DNA of 64,000 nt. Source: Candidatus Galacturonatibacter soehngenii. Lineage in GTDB: Bacteria; Bacillota; Clostridia; Lachnospirales; Lachnospiraceae. A program made the position numbers and the translations under genes. This document shows positions 27,294 to 36,572 of the stretch, piece after piece. The stretch's first letter is position 1. Every line of letters starts with the position of its first letter. The stretch spans positions 248,001 to 312,000 of the forward strand of contig NZ_WAGX01000008.1 of the NCBI RefSeq assembly GCF_008830185.1. The letters run 5' to 3'. The notes beneath the pieces were generated by a model. It was not told where the DNA came from. It made no database searches and saw only the letters and a list, made by a program, of their open reading frames with translations.

Positions 27294-28652
27294 ATGAGAA
27301 ATAAGAAGTTTTATGCTTTGGTACTTGCTACTACTATGGTAGTTGCATCTTTGGCAGGATGTGGGTCATCCAAAGAAAGTACAGCAACAACAGATACAAA
27401 AGAAAGTACAACCAATGAATCAAGTGAAACTACGGATCAAGCAAGTACTTCAACGGACGAAGAAGTTACACTTACTTGGGCATTATGGGATCTAGAGCAG
27501 ACAACTTATTATCAGCCACTCATTGATGCATATGAAACGGCTAATCCAAATGTAAAGATTAAAACCCTTGATCTTGGATCAACGGATTATATGACAGTAT
27601 TAGCAACACAGCTAACAGGTGGTGATAGCACCATAGACGTGGCTACAATCAAAGACATCCCAGGTTACGCTACTTTGGTAAATAAGAATCAACTTGAGCC
27701 ATTAAATGACTTTATTACGCAAAATGGTATTGATACAAAGGCTTATAGCGGTATTACCGATCAGATAACAATTGATAATAATCTTTATGCATTGCCATTT
27801 AGAAGTGATTTCTGGGTTGTTTATTACAATAAAGCATTGTTTGATGCAGCAGGTGTTGATTATCCAACCAATGATATGACATTTGCACAATACGATGAAT
27901 TAGCAAGAAAAGTATCCAATGATAAAGCTGGAACAGAAAAAGTATATGGTGCTCATTATCATACATGGAGAAGTGCAGTACAGTTATTTGGTATCCTAGA
28001 TGGTAAGAATACAATTGTAGATGGAGCTTATGATTTCTTAAAACCATACTATGAAATGGTATTAAACGAACAAAAAGATGGAATCTGTCAGGATTATGCA
28101 GCTTTAAAAACAGCAAGCTTACATTATTCCGCAGCATTTTATCAAAATCAAGTGGCTATGATGAACATGGGAACATGGTTTATTCCAACTTTAATTAAAG
28201 CAATCGAGTCAGGGGAATCACAGGCAACGGAGTGGGGCATTGTAAAGTATCCTCATGCTGATGGTGTGGAACCAGGTTCTACGTTAGCAACCATTACTTC
28301 TTTAGCAGTAAGCAAAGCATCTGAAAATAAAGAAGCGGCACTTGATTTTGTTAAATTTGTTACTGGAGAAGAAGGTGCTGCAATTATTGCTAATACAGGT
28401 ACATTCCCAGCAATCATGACAGATCAAGTAATTAATACGATATCTTCAATTGAAGGATATCCAGCAGATGATACTTCAAAGGTTGCGCTTCATACTGCAA
28501 ACACATACTTAGAAATGCCAGTACATGAAAAGAGTTCTGAGATTGAAACAATATTAAATGATGCACACGATAATATTATGACAGGAAACATTACGATTGA
28601 AGATGGTATTAAAGAAATGAATGAACAGGTAAGTGCTGTTCTTGGTAAATAA
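27294..28652 (+). CDS. Extracellular sugar-binding lipoprotein (family 1, CUT1 importer)
   Basis: A 452-residue protein with a lipoprotein signal peptide ending LAGC (Cys ~23), then a Ser/Thr/Glu-rich linker and a periplasmic-binding-protein fold (LTWALWDLEQTTYYQPLIDAYE). It would bind oligosaccharide at the cell surface and deliver it to the two permeases downstream. A hairpin at 28711 separates it from the permease genes, probably allowing more binding protein than permease. No ATPase gene is present, so a shared MsmX-like ATPase elsewhere is assumed. Confidence 0.92.
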   Translation: MRNKKFYALVLATTMVVASLAGCGSSKESTATTDTKESTTNESSETTDQASTSTDEEVTLTWALWDLEQTTYYQPLIDAYETANPNVKIKTLDLGSTDYMTVLATQLTGGDSTIDVATIKDIPGYATLVNKNQLEPLNDFITQNGIDTKAYSGITDQITIDNNLYALPFRSDFWVVYYNKALFDAAGVDYPTNDMTFAQYDELARKVSNDKAGTEKVYGAHYHTWRSAVQLFGILDGKNTIVDGAYDFLKPYYEMVLNEQKDGICQDYAALKTASLHYSAAFYQNQVAMMNMGTWFIPTLIKAIESGESQATEWGIVKYPHADGVEPGSTLATITSLAVSKASENKEAALDFVKFVTGEEGAAIIANTGTFPAIMTDQVINTISSIEGYPADDTSKVALHTANTYLEMPVHEKSSEIETILNDAHDNIMTGNITIEDGIKEMNEQVSAVLGK

Positions 28653-28710
28653 GTATTTATACTCAATTGAGTAAAATTTATAACTGAAGTGATATGTCAC
28701 TGAAACATTG

Positions 28711-28741
28711 TTTGGACGGACAAATTGTCCGTCCAAATTTT
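28711..28741 (+). terminator. Attenuating hairpin between binding-protein and permease genes
   Basis: TTTGGACGGACAA (28711-28723) and TTGTCCGTCCAAA (28725-28737) form a 13-bp arm pair followed by TTTT. In an importer operon it would act as a partial terminator or 3' stabiliser of the upstream message. Confidence 0.75.
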
Positions 28742-28845
28742 AAGAAATAGAAATGAAAAACAAGTATATACTAAAAAGTTATCTTGTTTGTAGTAGCACA
28801 TGAATTAGAAAACAAGCGATATTGCTTTTATATATATCAAAAAAA

Positions 28846-28877
28846 GGAGGATAAGCCAATATTGGCTTCACACGAAT
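28846..28877 (+). promoter_or_regulatory. Ribosome site separated from its start codon by a palindrome
   Basis: The only good Shine-Dalgarno for the first permease, GGAGG at 28846-28850, is 27 nt from the ATG at 28878. Between them lies the perfect 16-nt palindrome AAGCCAATATTGGCTT (28853-28868). Folded as a hairpin it would shorten the effective spacing to about 11 nt. No in-frame start codon lies closer. Confidence 0.55.
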
Positions 28878-29789
28878 ATGAATGAAAAGAAAAACAGTGG
28901 AAAAATGATGTCTCGGCAAATGAAAAAAAATCTAGTTGCCTACTCCTTTATCCTTCCAAACTTTTTAGGTTTTGCAGTATTTACTCTTGGACCAGTTATT
29001 TTTGCTTTAATATTGGGGTTTTTAGAATGGGATGGAAATAATCCGATGGTTTTTGTCGGGCTTTCTAACTTTAAAGAGCTATTTGCAGATAGTCGTTTTA
29101 AAATAGCCTTATGGAATACAATTACATATGTAATAGGTACCGTTCCGCTTACATTAGTAAGTGCACTTGCCTTGGCGGTGGTATTAAACCAGAAGGTGAA
29201 AGGAAGAAATTTCTTCCGAACCGTCAGCTTCTTTCCTTATGTAGCCTCTTTGGTTGCGGTTGCAGCAGTATGGAATATGATCTTTAATCCAGCAAATGGA
29301 CCAATTAACATGCTTTTATACAAGTTAGGAGTATCAGCCGATCATTTACCAGGCTGGGCAGCTGATAAACACTGGGCAATGATTACGGTAATTTTATTTA
29401 GTGTGTGGAAGAATATGGGCTATTATATGGTGATTTATCTAGCAGGTCTTCAAGGGATTTCAGGAGAGCTATATGAAGCAGCAGGTTTAGATGGTGCCAA
29501 TGCGTGGCAAAAATTTAAAAACATTACTTGGCCTATGCTTTCACCAACGACCTTCTTTGTTATTATTATGTTAACTATTAATAGCTTTAAAGTGTATGAT
29601 CAGATGTACATGATTACGCAAGGAGGACCTGGTACTTCCACATTAGTTTTAGTCTACCATATTTACAATGTAGCCTTTAAAAATTGGGATTTAGGTTATG
29701 CAAGCGCAATTTCAATGGTTCTTTTCTTATTAGTATTGATAGTTACCATCGTTCAATTTAAGGGCGAAAAGAAATTTGTAAATTATTAA
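28878..29789 (+). CDS. Carbohydrate ABC transporter permease, MalF type
   Basis: A 303-residue inner-membrane protein with six hydrophobic segments, starting after the basic stretch SRQMKKNLVAY. The EAA loop that contacts the ATPase reads EAAGLDGANAWQKFKNITWP (~res 200-220). It pairs with the following MalG-type permease, 22 nt downstream, in a CUT1 importer. The start ATG has an unusual leader (see 28846-28877). Confidence 0.93.
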   Translation: MNEKKNSGKMMSRQMKKNLVAYSFILPNFLGFAVFTLGPVIFALILGFLEWDGNNPMVFVGLSNFKELFADSRFKIALWNTITYVIGTVPLTLVSALALAVVLNQKVKGRNFFRTVSFFPYVASLVAVAAVWNMIFNPANGPINMLLYKLGVSADHLPGWAADKHWAMITVILFSVWKNMGYYMVIYLAGLQGISGELYEAAGLDGANAWQKFKNITWPMLSPTTFFVIIMLTINSFKVYDQMYMITQGGPGTSTLVLVYHIYNVAFKNWDLGYASAISMVLFLLVLIVTIVQFKGEKKFVNY

Positions 29790-29811
29790 ATTGGATAGGA
29801 GGAAAGAAGCC

Positions 29812-30645
29812 GTGGGAAGTCAAAAAAGAAACACAATCAAACAGATTTTATTATATAGCGTACTTATCATCATAGCACTCATTATGCTATTGCCATTTGC
29901 ATGGATGCTATCTGCTTCCATTAAATTTAACAAAGATGTATTTACATTTCCAATTCAATGGATACCAGATCAGCCACAGTGGAGTAACTATATCAAGATA
30001 TGGACTAAAATACCGCTGTTTACGTTTATTAAGAATACAGCCAAATTAACCATAATTGTAACGATATTGCAGCTATTAACAAGTAGCTTTGCGGCATATG
30101 CTTTTGCAAAGTTAGATTTTAAAGGAAAAAATGCATTATTCTTAGGATACATTGGAACCATTGCAGTTCCTTGGCAAGCATATATGGTACCTCAGTTTAT
30201 GATGATGCGTTCCTTCAATTTGAATAATACACATTTAGCAATTATTTGTTTACAAGCATTTTCTGCATTTGGAGTATTTTTAATGAGACAGTTTTATCAA
30301 AGTATACCAGATGAACTATGTGAAGCAGCAAGAATTGATGGAATGAATGAATATCAAATCTATGGTAAATTAATGCTTCCTTTGTCAAAGCCAGCTTTGT
30401 CTACTTTAACGATATTTACATTTGTAGGAACATGGAATGACTTTTTAGGACCAATGCTTTATTTAACAAGAGATGAATTAAAAACCATTCAAATAGGGCT
30501 TCGTATGTTTATTACGCAGTATTCAGCGGAATATGGCCTTATTATGGCAGCATCGGTAGTTATTTTAATTCCTGTGTTAATTGTATTCTTATCACTACAA
30601 AAATACTTTGTAGAAGGTATTGCATCAACTGGTATCAAGGGATAA
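29812..30645 (+). CDS. Carbohydrate ABC transporter permease, MalG type
   Basis: A 277-residue protein with six membrane segments and the EAA loop EAARIDGMNEYQIYGKLMLP (~res 175-195). The GTG at 29812 lies 9 nt after AGGAGG (29797-29802); an in-frame TTG at 29791 would include that site and is rejected. It completes the importer for the uronide oligosaccharide and is followed by GH88 after 22 nt. Confidence 0.93.
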   Translation: MGSQKRNTIKQILLYSVLIIIALIMLLPFAWMLSASIKFNKDVFTFPIQWIPDQPQWSNYIKIWTKIPLFTFIKNTAKLTIIVTILQLLTSSFAAYAFAKLDFKGKNALFLGYIGTIAVPWQAYMVPQFMMMRSFNLNNTHLAIICLQAFSAFGVFLMRQFYQSIPDELCEAARIDGMNEYQIYGKLMLPLSKPALSTLTIFTFVGTWNDFLGPMLYLTRDELKTIQIGLRMFITQYSAEYGLIMAASVVILIPVLIVFLSLQKYFVEGIASTGIKG

Positions 30646-30667
30646 TATGAGATAGGAGGGTGTTGAT

Positions 30668-31828
30668 ATGTTTGAACAAAACTTAAAAATTACAGATCAA
30701 GAAGTGGTAGAAGCACTTGCTTTTTGTACAAAGCAAATCCTACATAATCTAAAAGACTTTACCTATCAATTTCAAAATGCTTACAGTGAGAATGGTTTTT
30801 ACAAACCGATTGAAAATAACTACTGGACAACAGGATTTTGGACAGGTGAAATATGGCTTGCTTATGAATTTAGTGAGGATGAAAGGTTAAAGGAAGCAGG
30901 AAAGATTCAAATTGAAAGCTTTTTACACCGCATTGATGAAAAGATAGAAGTGGATCATCATGATATGGGATTCTTGTATTCTCCTTCTTGTGTTGCTGGC
31001 TATAAGCTAATTGGAAGTGAGAAAGGAAAAGAGGCAGCAATCAAAGCCGCCGACCAACTGATTACGAGATTCCACCCAGTAGGTGAATTTATTCAGGCAT
31101 GGGGAGCAATGAATGAACCAGATAATTATAGACTTATTATTGATTGCTTATTAAACCTTCCCTTGCTATATTGGGCATCGGAAGAAACAGGAGAGACAAA
31201 ATACAAAGAGATTGCAGAAAAGCACATTCATACAGCAATTGCCAATGTCATTCGTGAGGATTTTTCCACATGGCATACGTTCTTCTTTGATATGCAGACA
31301 GGAAAGCCGCTACGTGGTGCTACTTGCCAAGGCTATCGTGATGGGTCTGCTTGGGCGAGAGGTCAGGCATGGGGAGTGTATGGAAGCGCGCTTGCCTATA
31401 AATATACTGGCAGAAAAGAATACATTACGATTTTTAAAAATGTAACAAGATATTATTTGGAACATCTGCCAAAGGATATGGTTCCTTATTGGGACTTGGA
31501 GTTTACGGATGGTTCGAGTGAACCGAGAGATTCTTCTTCTACCTCCATCGTTATCTGTGGCATGCTTGAGATGGCGAAGTATTTGGAGCAAGAAGAAGCA
31601 AGTTATTATATCGATTTGGCAAAAAAAATGATGAAATCTTTAAAAGATAATTATGCGGTAAAATCAATGGAGGAATCGAATGGATTGGTTCTTCATAGTA
31701 CGTATTCAAATCATTCTCCTTATAATACCTGTAATCATTATGGAGTTGATGAGTGTAACTCTTGGGGAGATTATTTTTACATGGAAGCATTGACTCGTTT
31801 GCATAAAGATTGGGATTTGTATTGGTAA
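30668..31828 (+). CDS. Unsaturated glucuronyl hydrolase (GH88)
   Basis: A 386-residue (alpha/alpha)6-barrel protein without a signal peptide. GH88 enzymes hydrate the double bond of the unsaturated uronate that lyases leave on oligosaccharides, which releases the 4-deoxy-keto-uronate used by KduI. The catalytic aspartates of the family fall in VDHHDMGF (~98) and RLIIDCLLNLPLLYW (~158). The signature GYRDGSAWARGQAWGVYG is present. The gene sits in the importer operon. Family GH105 is a weaker alternative. Confidence 0.9.
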   Translation: MFEQNLKITDQEVVEALAFCTKQILHNLKDFTYQFQNAYSENGFYKPIENNYWTTGFWTGEIWLAYEFSEDERLKEAGKIQIESFLHRIDEKIEVDHHDMGFLYSPSCVAGYKLIGSEKGKEAAIKAADQLITRFHPVGEFIQAWGAMNEPDNYRLIIDCLLNLPLLYWASEETGETKYKEIAEKHIHTAIANVIREDFSTWHTFFFDMQTGKPLRGATCQGYRDGSAWARGQAWGVYGSALAYKYTGRKEYITIFKNVTRYYLEHLPKDMVPYWDLEFTDGSSEPRDSSSTSIVICGMLEMAKYLEQEEASYYIDLAKKMMKSLKDNYAVKSMEESNGLVLHSTYSNHSPYNTCNHYGVDECNSWGDYFYMEALTRLHKDWDLYW

Positions 31829-31851
31829 AAAGAACCAGGTTGGAGGAAGTT

Positions 31852-33579
31852 ATGAGGTTAGATAGCAAAAAGGATTTTCAAGACTTACTTTTAAGCATTG
31901 TAAACCCATTAAAGCCGTATTATAGTGAAGGAAAAACGGAACTTGATTTAGGAAATACTGCTACTAGCTATGATCAAAAAGCGATTAAAATGGAAGCTTT
32001 TTCAAGGCCACTGTGGGGCTTGGTACCTCTATGGGCAGGGGGTGGCATTGATAAGGAATTTGAAGAGATTTATCGATTGGGATTAGCAAATGGAACCGAC
32101 CCAAATCACAAAGAATACTGGGGTGGCTTTCGTAAGTTTGACCAAAAGTTTGTAGAAATGGCTGCAATATCGTATGGATTGATTCTTACCCCTGAAAAAT
32201 TATGGGACCCACTAAGTGAAGAAGAAAAAAACAATTTGGCGAAGTGGCTTTATGGAATCAATGAAAACCAGTTGCCGATTTGCAATTGGATTTTGTTTGC
32301 TGTCTTAGTAAATGTTGCATTAAAAAAATTAGGAATGCCTTATGATAAGGAAAAATTAGAATATTATTTAACAGGCGTAGAAGATTTTTATCTTGGAGAT
32401 GGTTGGTATCAAGATGGTGACTCTGGACAAAAGGATTATTATGTGTCATTTGCAATACACTTTTATTGCCTTTTCTATGCCAAAGTGATGGAAAAGGAAG
32501 ATGCCACACGTGCAAAGCTTTATAAAGAAAGAGCAGAAATCTTTGGCAAAAGCTTTCTTTATTGGTTTGATGAAGAAGGGGCGGCTCTTCCGTTTGGGCG
32601 TTCTCTCACATACCGTTTTTCTCAGGTAAGCTTTTGGTGTGCTTGTATGATTGCGGATGTGTATCCATTTCCAATTGAAGTATTAAAAGGACTGATTGTA
32701 AGACATCTAAAGTATTGGATGTCAAAACCAATCTTTGACAGAGATCATATCCTGACGATAGGTTATGGTTATCCAAACTTAATAATGGGTGAGCGCTACA
32801 ACGGACCAGGTTCTCCTTATTGGAGCTTAAAGACCTTTGCGATGCTAATGTTACCAGAGGAACATCCTTTTTGGAGCGCAAAAGAAGCCGCCCTACCAAA
32901 ACGAAATGAGCAGGTTTTACTAAAATATGCAGATATGTTGATACGTGATTACAAAGGACATACCACTGCTTTTACCCCTGGAAAGTACAGTCCAAATGGT
33001 CATGGACAAACGCAAGCAAAGTATGGGAAGTTTGCCTATGATACAAGATTTGGTTTTAGCATTGCAAAGTCCTCTTTTGAATTACATGAAGCGGCACCCG
33101 ATAGTATGCTTGCCTTTGTAATCAATGGGTATGTATACGTAAGAAGAATCAGTGAGACCTTTGTGGTAGAAGAAGATAAGGTAATTGCAACTTGGTCACC
33201 ATATCAAGGGATTCAAGTAGAAACCACTCTAATACCAACAGCCAACGGCCACATCAGACAACATGTAATAAATAGTGAAGTCGATTGTATTGCATATGAT
33301 TGTGGATTTTCGATTCCAGCAGAGCCTATGAACGACTTGGTTCAACAAAAGGATAAAAATGTAGTAAGGGCTTACTCTTTTATTGGAGGTTGTAAGATGA
33401 TTGGAAGATGTAAAATGAATGAAGAGATGAAAGAGGGAATGGGAGAAATCATCATAGCCGATCCAAATACGAATCTTTTATATGCAAAAACAATCATACC
33501 TGCAATGAAGTATCAAATAAGAAAGGGAAATAGTTGGCTGGAGACAAAGTTAGAATTAATAGATCATAAGAAAGAATAA
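31852..33579 (+). CDS. DUF2264 family protein
   Basis: A 575-residue protein whose N-terminal two thirds look like a DUF2264 toroid (SRPLWGLVPLWAGGG, NQLPICNWILFAVLVNVAL, GDGWYQDGDSGQKDYYVSFA); the C-terminus is beta-rich. No signal peptide is seen. The family is found in polysaccharide-utilisation loci and its reaction is not settled; a role on uronide oligosaccharides is inferred from the operon. The ATG at 31852 follows GGAGGAAG; the gene is 23 nt after GH88. Confidence 0.85.
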   Translation: MRLDSKKDFQDLLLSIVNPLKPYYSEGKTELDLGNTATSYDQKAIKMEAFSRPLWGLVPLWAGGGIDKEFEEIYRLGLANGTDPNHKEYWGGFRKFDQKFVEMAAISYGLILTPEKLWDPLSEEEKNNLAKWLYGINENQLPICNWILFAVLVNVALKKLGMPYDKEKLEYYLTGVEDFYLGDGWYQDGDSGQKDYYVSFAIHFYCLFYAKVMEKEDATRAKLYKERAEIFGKSFLYWFDEEGAALPFGRSLTYRFSQVSFWCACMIADVYPFPIEVLKGLIVRHLKYWMSKPIFDRDHILTIGYGYPNLIMGERYNGPGSPYWSLKTFAMLMLPEEHPFWSAKEAALPKRNEQVLLKYADMLIRDYKGHTTAFTPGKYSPNGHGQTQAKYGKFAYDTRFGFSIAKSSFELHEAAPDSMLAFVINGYVYVRRISETFVVEEDKVIATWSPYQGIQVETTLIPTANGHIRQHVINSEVDCIAYDCGFSIPAEPMNDLVQQKDKNVVRAYSFIGGCKMIGRCKMNEEMKEGMGEIIIADPNTNLLYAKTIIPAMKYQIRKGNSWLETKLELIDHKKE

Positions 33580-33628
33580 GCAAAGCAGCTCATCTGATTG
33601 TAATAAAAGTAAAACAGTAGAATAATTC

Positions 33629-33686
33629 TTGACAAAAGTCATTATACCATCGTATAATGACTTTATTAATTATACGGCTGTATAAT
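33629..33686 (+). promoter_or_regulatory. blaI-type promoter with two operators
   Basis: The promoter is TTGACA (33629-33634), an 18-nt spacer and TATAAT (33653-33658). Operator 1, CATTATAC-CATC-GTATAATG (33640-33659), overlaps the -10. Operator 2, ATTATAC-GGCT-GTATAAT (33669-33686), lies before the ribosome site. Their centres are 28 bp apart. This is the layout expected for an autoregulated BlaI/MecI-type repressor. Confidence 0.85.
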
Positions 33687-33700
33687 GAAGGGAGAAAATG

Positions 33701-34075
33701 ATGAAAAGTCTAGGAGAAGCTGAATTTGAAATCATGCAAGTGATATGGGATGCAAAGAGATCGGTTACATCAAGCTATGTATTAGAAAAATTAAAGGAAA
33801 GACGTAAATGGCAGTTGTCTACTGTTATGACTTCTTTATCTCGGTTATCAGATAAGGGTTTTGTAATGTGTGATCGAAGTGATGGCGCTAACAAGTATTT
33901 TGCTATGATATCTGAAAATGATTATAAAGCCCATGAAAGTAAGAATTTTTTAGAAAGAATTTATGATAATTCCATACAAAATCTAATCACCACACTTTAT
34001 AGTAATAAGGTAATCAAAGAAGCAGATGTTAAAGAGCTAAGAAGATTTCTAGATGAGTTGGAGGAGAAGCAATGA
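33701..34075 (+). CDS. BlaI/MecI-type transcriptional repressor
   Basis: A 124-residue protein with an N-terminal winged helix (LGEAEFEIMQVIWDAKRSVTS; RKWQLSTVMTSLSRLSDKGFV) and a dimerising helical C-terminus. It should bind the paired dyads at 33640 and 33669 and be released by proteolysis. Of two adjacent ATGs the second (33701) is better spaced from AAGGGAG. Its end overlaps the receptor gene by 4 nt (ATGA), the usual coupling with blaR1-type genes. Confidence 0.9.
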   Translation: MKSLGEAEFEIMQVIWDAKRSVTSSYVLEKLKERRKWQLSTVMTSLSRLSDKGFVMCDRSDGANKYFAMISENDYKAHESKNFLERIYDNSIQNLITTLYSNKVIKEADVKELRRFLDELEEKQ

Positions 34076-35511
34076 TAACAGATGTATTTCTTTCTCTATT
34101 AGAGGTTTCTATTTCAACAGGATTTATAATCCTAAGTGTGTTCTTGTTTTCTTCGCGTATTAACAAGAAATATACAATGAAATGGAAATATTTGATATGG
34201 TTGATATTAGCAACTCGTCTGATGATACCATTTAATCTAAACGCTTTTACATGGCAGTATCGTTTTAATATACCTGATATTAGTATACCAAACACTACAA
34301 GTAACTCCTTGTTTAAGGATGGAATTTCTTTTACCCTTTCTTTACCAGTTCAAAAAGAGCAATTTAATTTGCTTGAGATGGTATCCTATATTTGGTTTGC
34401 AGGGGTTATAATTATTATATTAATTCATGTTATTGGATATTGGTATTACAAAATTACTTTGTTAAAAGAATGTACTCTTGTAGTAAATAAAAAATATTTG
34501 GAGCAAGTAGATTTAATTGCAGCTCAATTAAAAGTAAATAAAAACTTTAAAGTGATGAGTAATTGTAACATTTCAAGTCCAATGATAATTGGTTTATTTC
34601 ATCCTGTAATGGTTTTACCAAAGAGATCTTATTCTGAGAAAGAAAGTTACTTTATCTTAAAGCACGAGTTGATTCATTTGAAAAGAAATGACATATTCTA
34701 TAAACTAATTATGGTTCTAGTTCAAGCGTTGCACTGGTATAATCCTGCTGTCTATTTGCTAAAAAAAGAAGCATTTCTTGATTTAGAATTGTTTTGCGAC
34801 GAAGAAGTGGTTAAGGAAGCAGACATGGCGTCTAAAAAATTGTATACAGAAGTTCTTATGTCTACTTTACAAAAGCAACTAAATAGAGGAAGTGCCATTT
34901 CAACACAATTTAATGAAGGGACAGTTATTATGAAAAAACGTTTTATTCAAATATTAAATCGTAGAGAGAAAAAGAATGGTGGAGTAATGTGCCTTGGAAT
35001 TCTTTTATTGACATTATTACTTGGAACTTTGGTCTCATGTACTACTAAGGAGTCATCTACCTCATCTGTAAATAACAATGACATACAAAATGCAGAGCAA
35101 GAGTCTGAGTCTAACATTATTAACGAACAAGATACACAAGCCGAAAATAAGATAAATAATAACGATAGCAGTACTTCTAAAGATGATACTTTAAACGATG
35201 CCCAGGAAATTGAAGAAATTGTAAAAGGATTTTCGAGTGCCTATTTTGGGAAAAATGCAGAGGTATTACCTACCTATTTATCGGAAGCGTTTGGTGAAGA
35301 AATGGAAGTATATCAAGGAGATACAGAGGCAGTATCCGATATTACCATAAAAGGACTTACTGACATACAAAATAAAAATATTGGTGATAGTTGTGTGGTA
35401 TGGATTGAGTTCAAACAGGATTCTCAAGCAGATTCTTATCAATATCTAACAATTGAATTGCAAAAAGAATCAACAGAATGGAAAATATATTTTTACGGGA
35501 TAGAAATGTAA
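34072..35511 (+). CDS. BlaR1/MecR1-like M56 membrane protease with atypical sensor tail
   Basis: A 479-residue protein with about four membrane helices and the zinc protease motif HELIHLKRND (~res 198), as in BlaR1-type antirepressors. The sensor domain is not a penicillin-binding domain. After a last hydrophobic segment ending LLGTLVSC, which resembles a lipobox, come an Asn/Ser/Asp-rich linker and a small (~100-residue) domain (EIVKGFSSAYFGKN ... WKIYFYGIEM). The trigger is therefore probably not a beta-lactam. No resistance gene follows. Confidence 0.85.
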   Translation: MITDVFLSLLEVSISTGFIILSVFLFSSRINKKYTMKWKYLIWLILATRLMIPFNLNAFTWQYRFNIPDISIPNTTSNSLFKDGISFTLSLPVQKEQFNLLEMVSYIWFAGVIIIILIHVIGYWYYKITLLKECTLVVNKKYLEQVDLIAAQLKVNKNFKVMSNCNISSPMIIGLFHPVMVLPKRSYSEKESYFILKHELIHLKRNDIFYKLIMVLVQALHWYNPAVYLLKKEAFLDLELFCDEEVVKEADMASKKLYTEVLMSTLQKQLNRGSAISTQFNEGTVIMKKRFIQILNRREKKNGGVMCLGILLLTLLLGTLVSCTTKESSTSSVNNNDIQNAEQESESNIINEQDTQAENKINNNDSSTSKDDTLNDAQEIEEIVKGFSSAYFGKNAEVLPTYLSEAFGEEMEVYQGDTEAVSDITIKGLTDIQNKNIGDSCVVWIEFKQDSQADSYQYLTIELQKESTEWKIYFYGIEM

Positions 35512-35522
35512 TCTTGAATGTT

Positions 35523-35560
35523 AAAAGCCGCTGATTTATGATAAATCAACGGCTTTTTTA
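35523..35560. terminator. Terminator after the blaR1-like gene
   Basis: AAAAGCCG-C-TGATTTA (35523-35538) pairs with TAAATCA-A-CGGCTTTT (35542-35557), with T's beyond. The A-run on the other side also makes it usable for the convergent kinase-like gene. Confidence 0.88.
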
Positions 35561-35579
35561 TAGGAAAAATCTTTTGCTA

Positions 35580-36329
35580 CTATCCCTGATATTCCACTAC
35601 GTTTAACCACTTTTCTAAGAGTTCTTTCTCCTCAGGATTTCCTTTTCCAAGTTGTGTTGCGGCTACGATTGGTAGCCACTGCTGTACGTATTGAAGGGCA
35701 GTGTTACTTTTTTTGCAAAATAGTGTTAGATACTTTTTCGCTAATTCTTCATTTTGAAGAGAAAATAAAAGATAGCTTCTAGCTGCATCTGCGCTGGCAT
35801 TTCCTTGTGTTGCATGCGACCAGTCAATCACATAGGCTTTTTCATCTGATAATATGATATTGCTTGGATTAAAATCACCATGACATACCTTAGTATGCTT
35901 TGGCATACCATCAAGTCTTGATAGTAACTCATATTTTGTAGAGGCATCAATTAAGTTGAGTGCCTGAATTTTTCGTGAAAATTTATCTTTTTGTTTATTT
36001 AAAAGAGGAGATTTTTTTGAATGAATTTCAAGTTGCAAATCAACAAATTGCTCCAAATACTTATCTTCCTTGTCTGGATTTTCTTTCATGGCATCTGCTA
36101 GAGTCTTACCTTTGATATATTCCATGGTAATGGCCCATTTGCCATCAATTTTTGAAACTTCAAGTACTTTTGGTATGTTTAAACCTGTTTCTTCAATTCT
36201 GGACTGGTTTAGTGCTTCATTTAAAACATCTGATTTTGGAAAATTCTCATCGAATATCTTGACTACGGTATCACCAGATTGGTAAACTGTTTTGTTCTTT
36301 CTTGTAGCGATTACTTGTTCAAGCGCCAT
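35580..36329 (-). CDS. Aminoglycoside phosphotransferase-like small-molecule kinase
   Basis: A 249-residue APH/choline-kinase fold protein. The N-lobe has VVKIFDENFPKSDVLNE with the ATP-binding lysine; the catalytic loop is VCHGDFNPSNIIL (~res 145-157) and the metal-binding motif is VIDWSHAT. Such proteins are common in Clostridia and most do not confer resistance, so the substrate is open. It stands alone on the minus strand, convergent with the blaR1-like gene. Confidence 0.8.
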   Translation of the reverse strand: MALEQVIATRKNKTVYQSGDTVVKIFDENFPKSDVLNEALNQSRIEETGLNIPKVLEVSKIDGKWAITMEYIKGKTLADAMKENPDKEDKYLEQFVDLQLEIHSKKSPLLNKQKDKFSRKIQALNLIDASTKYELLSRLDGMPKHTKVCHGDFNPSNIILSDEKAYVIDWSHATQGNASADAARSYLLFSLQNEELAKKYLTLFCKKSNTALQYVQQWLPIVAATQLGKGNPEEKELLEKWLNVVEYQG

Positions 36330-36572
36330 AATTAAGTCCTCCTTTAATAAAATTGGTTACAGTCTTGCTGTTTCATATTGTTTTGTTACTTTTGAATTTA
36401 TTATACTACAACCGAATTGAATTGTATATATTAAACAAAAAAATACAAGTTTATCATAAGATATGATGTAAAATACACAAAGTTATATTCTTCGACCATC
36501 TTTAAACCCTACACTATAACACCAGACTTCATCTAGATGTTATTCTTTTTAATAAAAGGAGGGCCATTTGAT

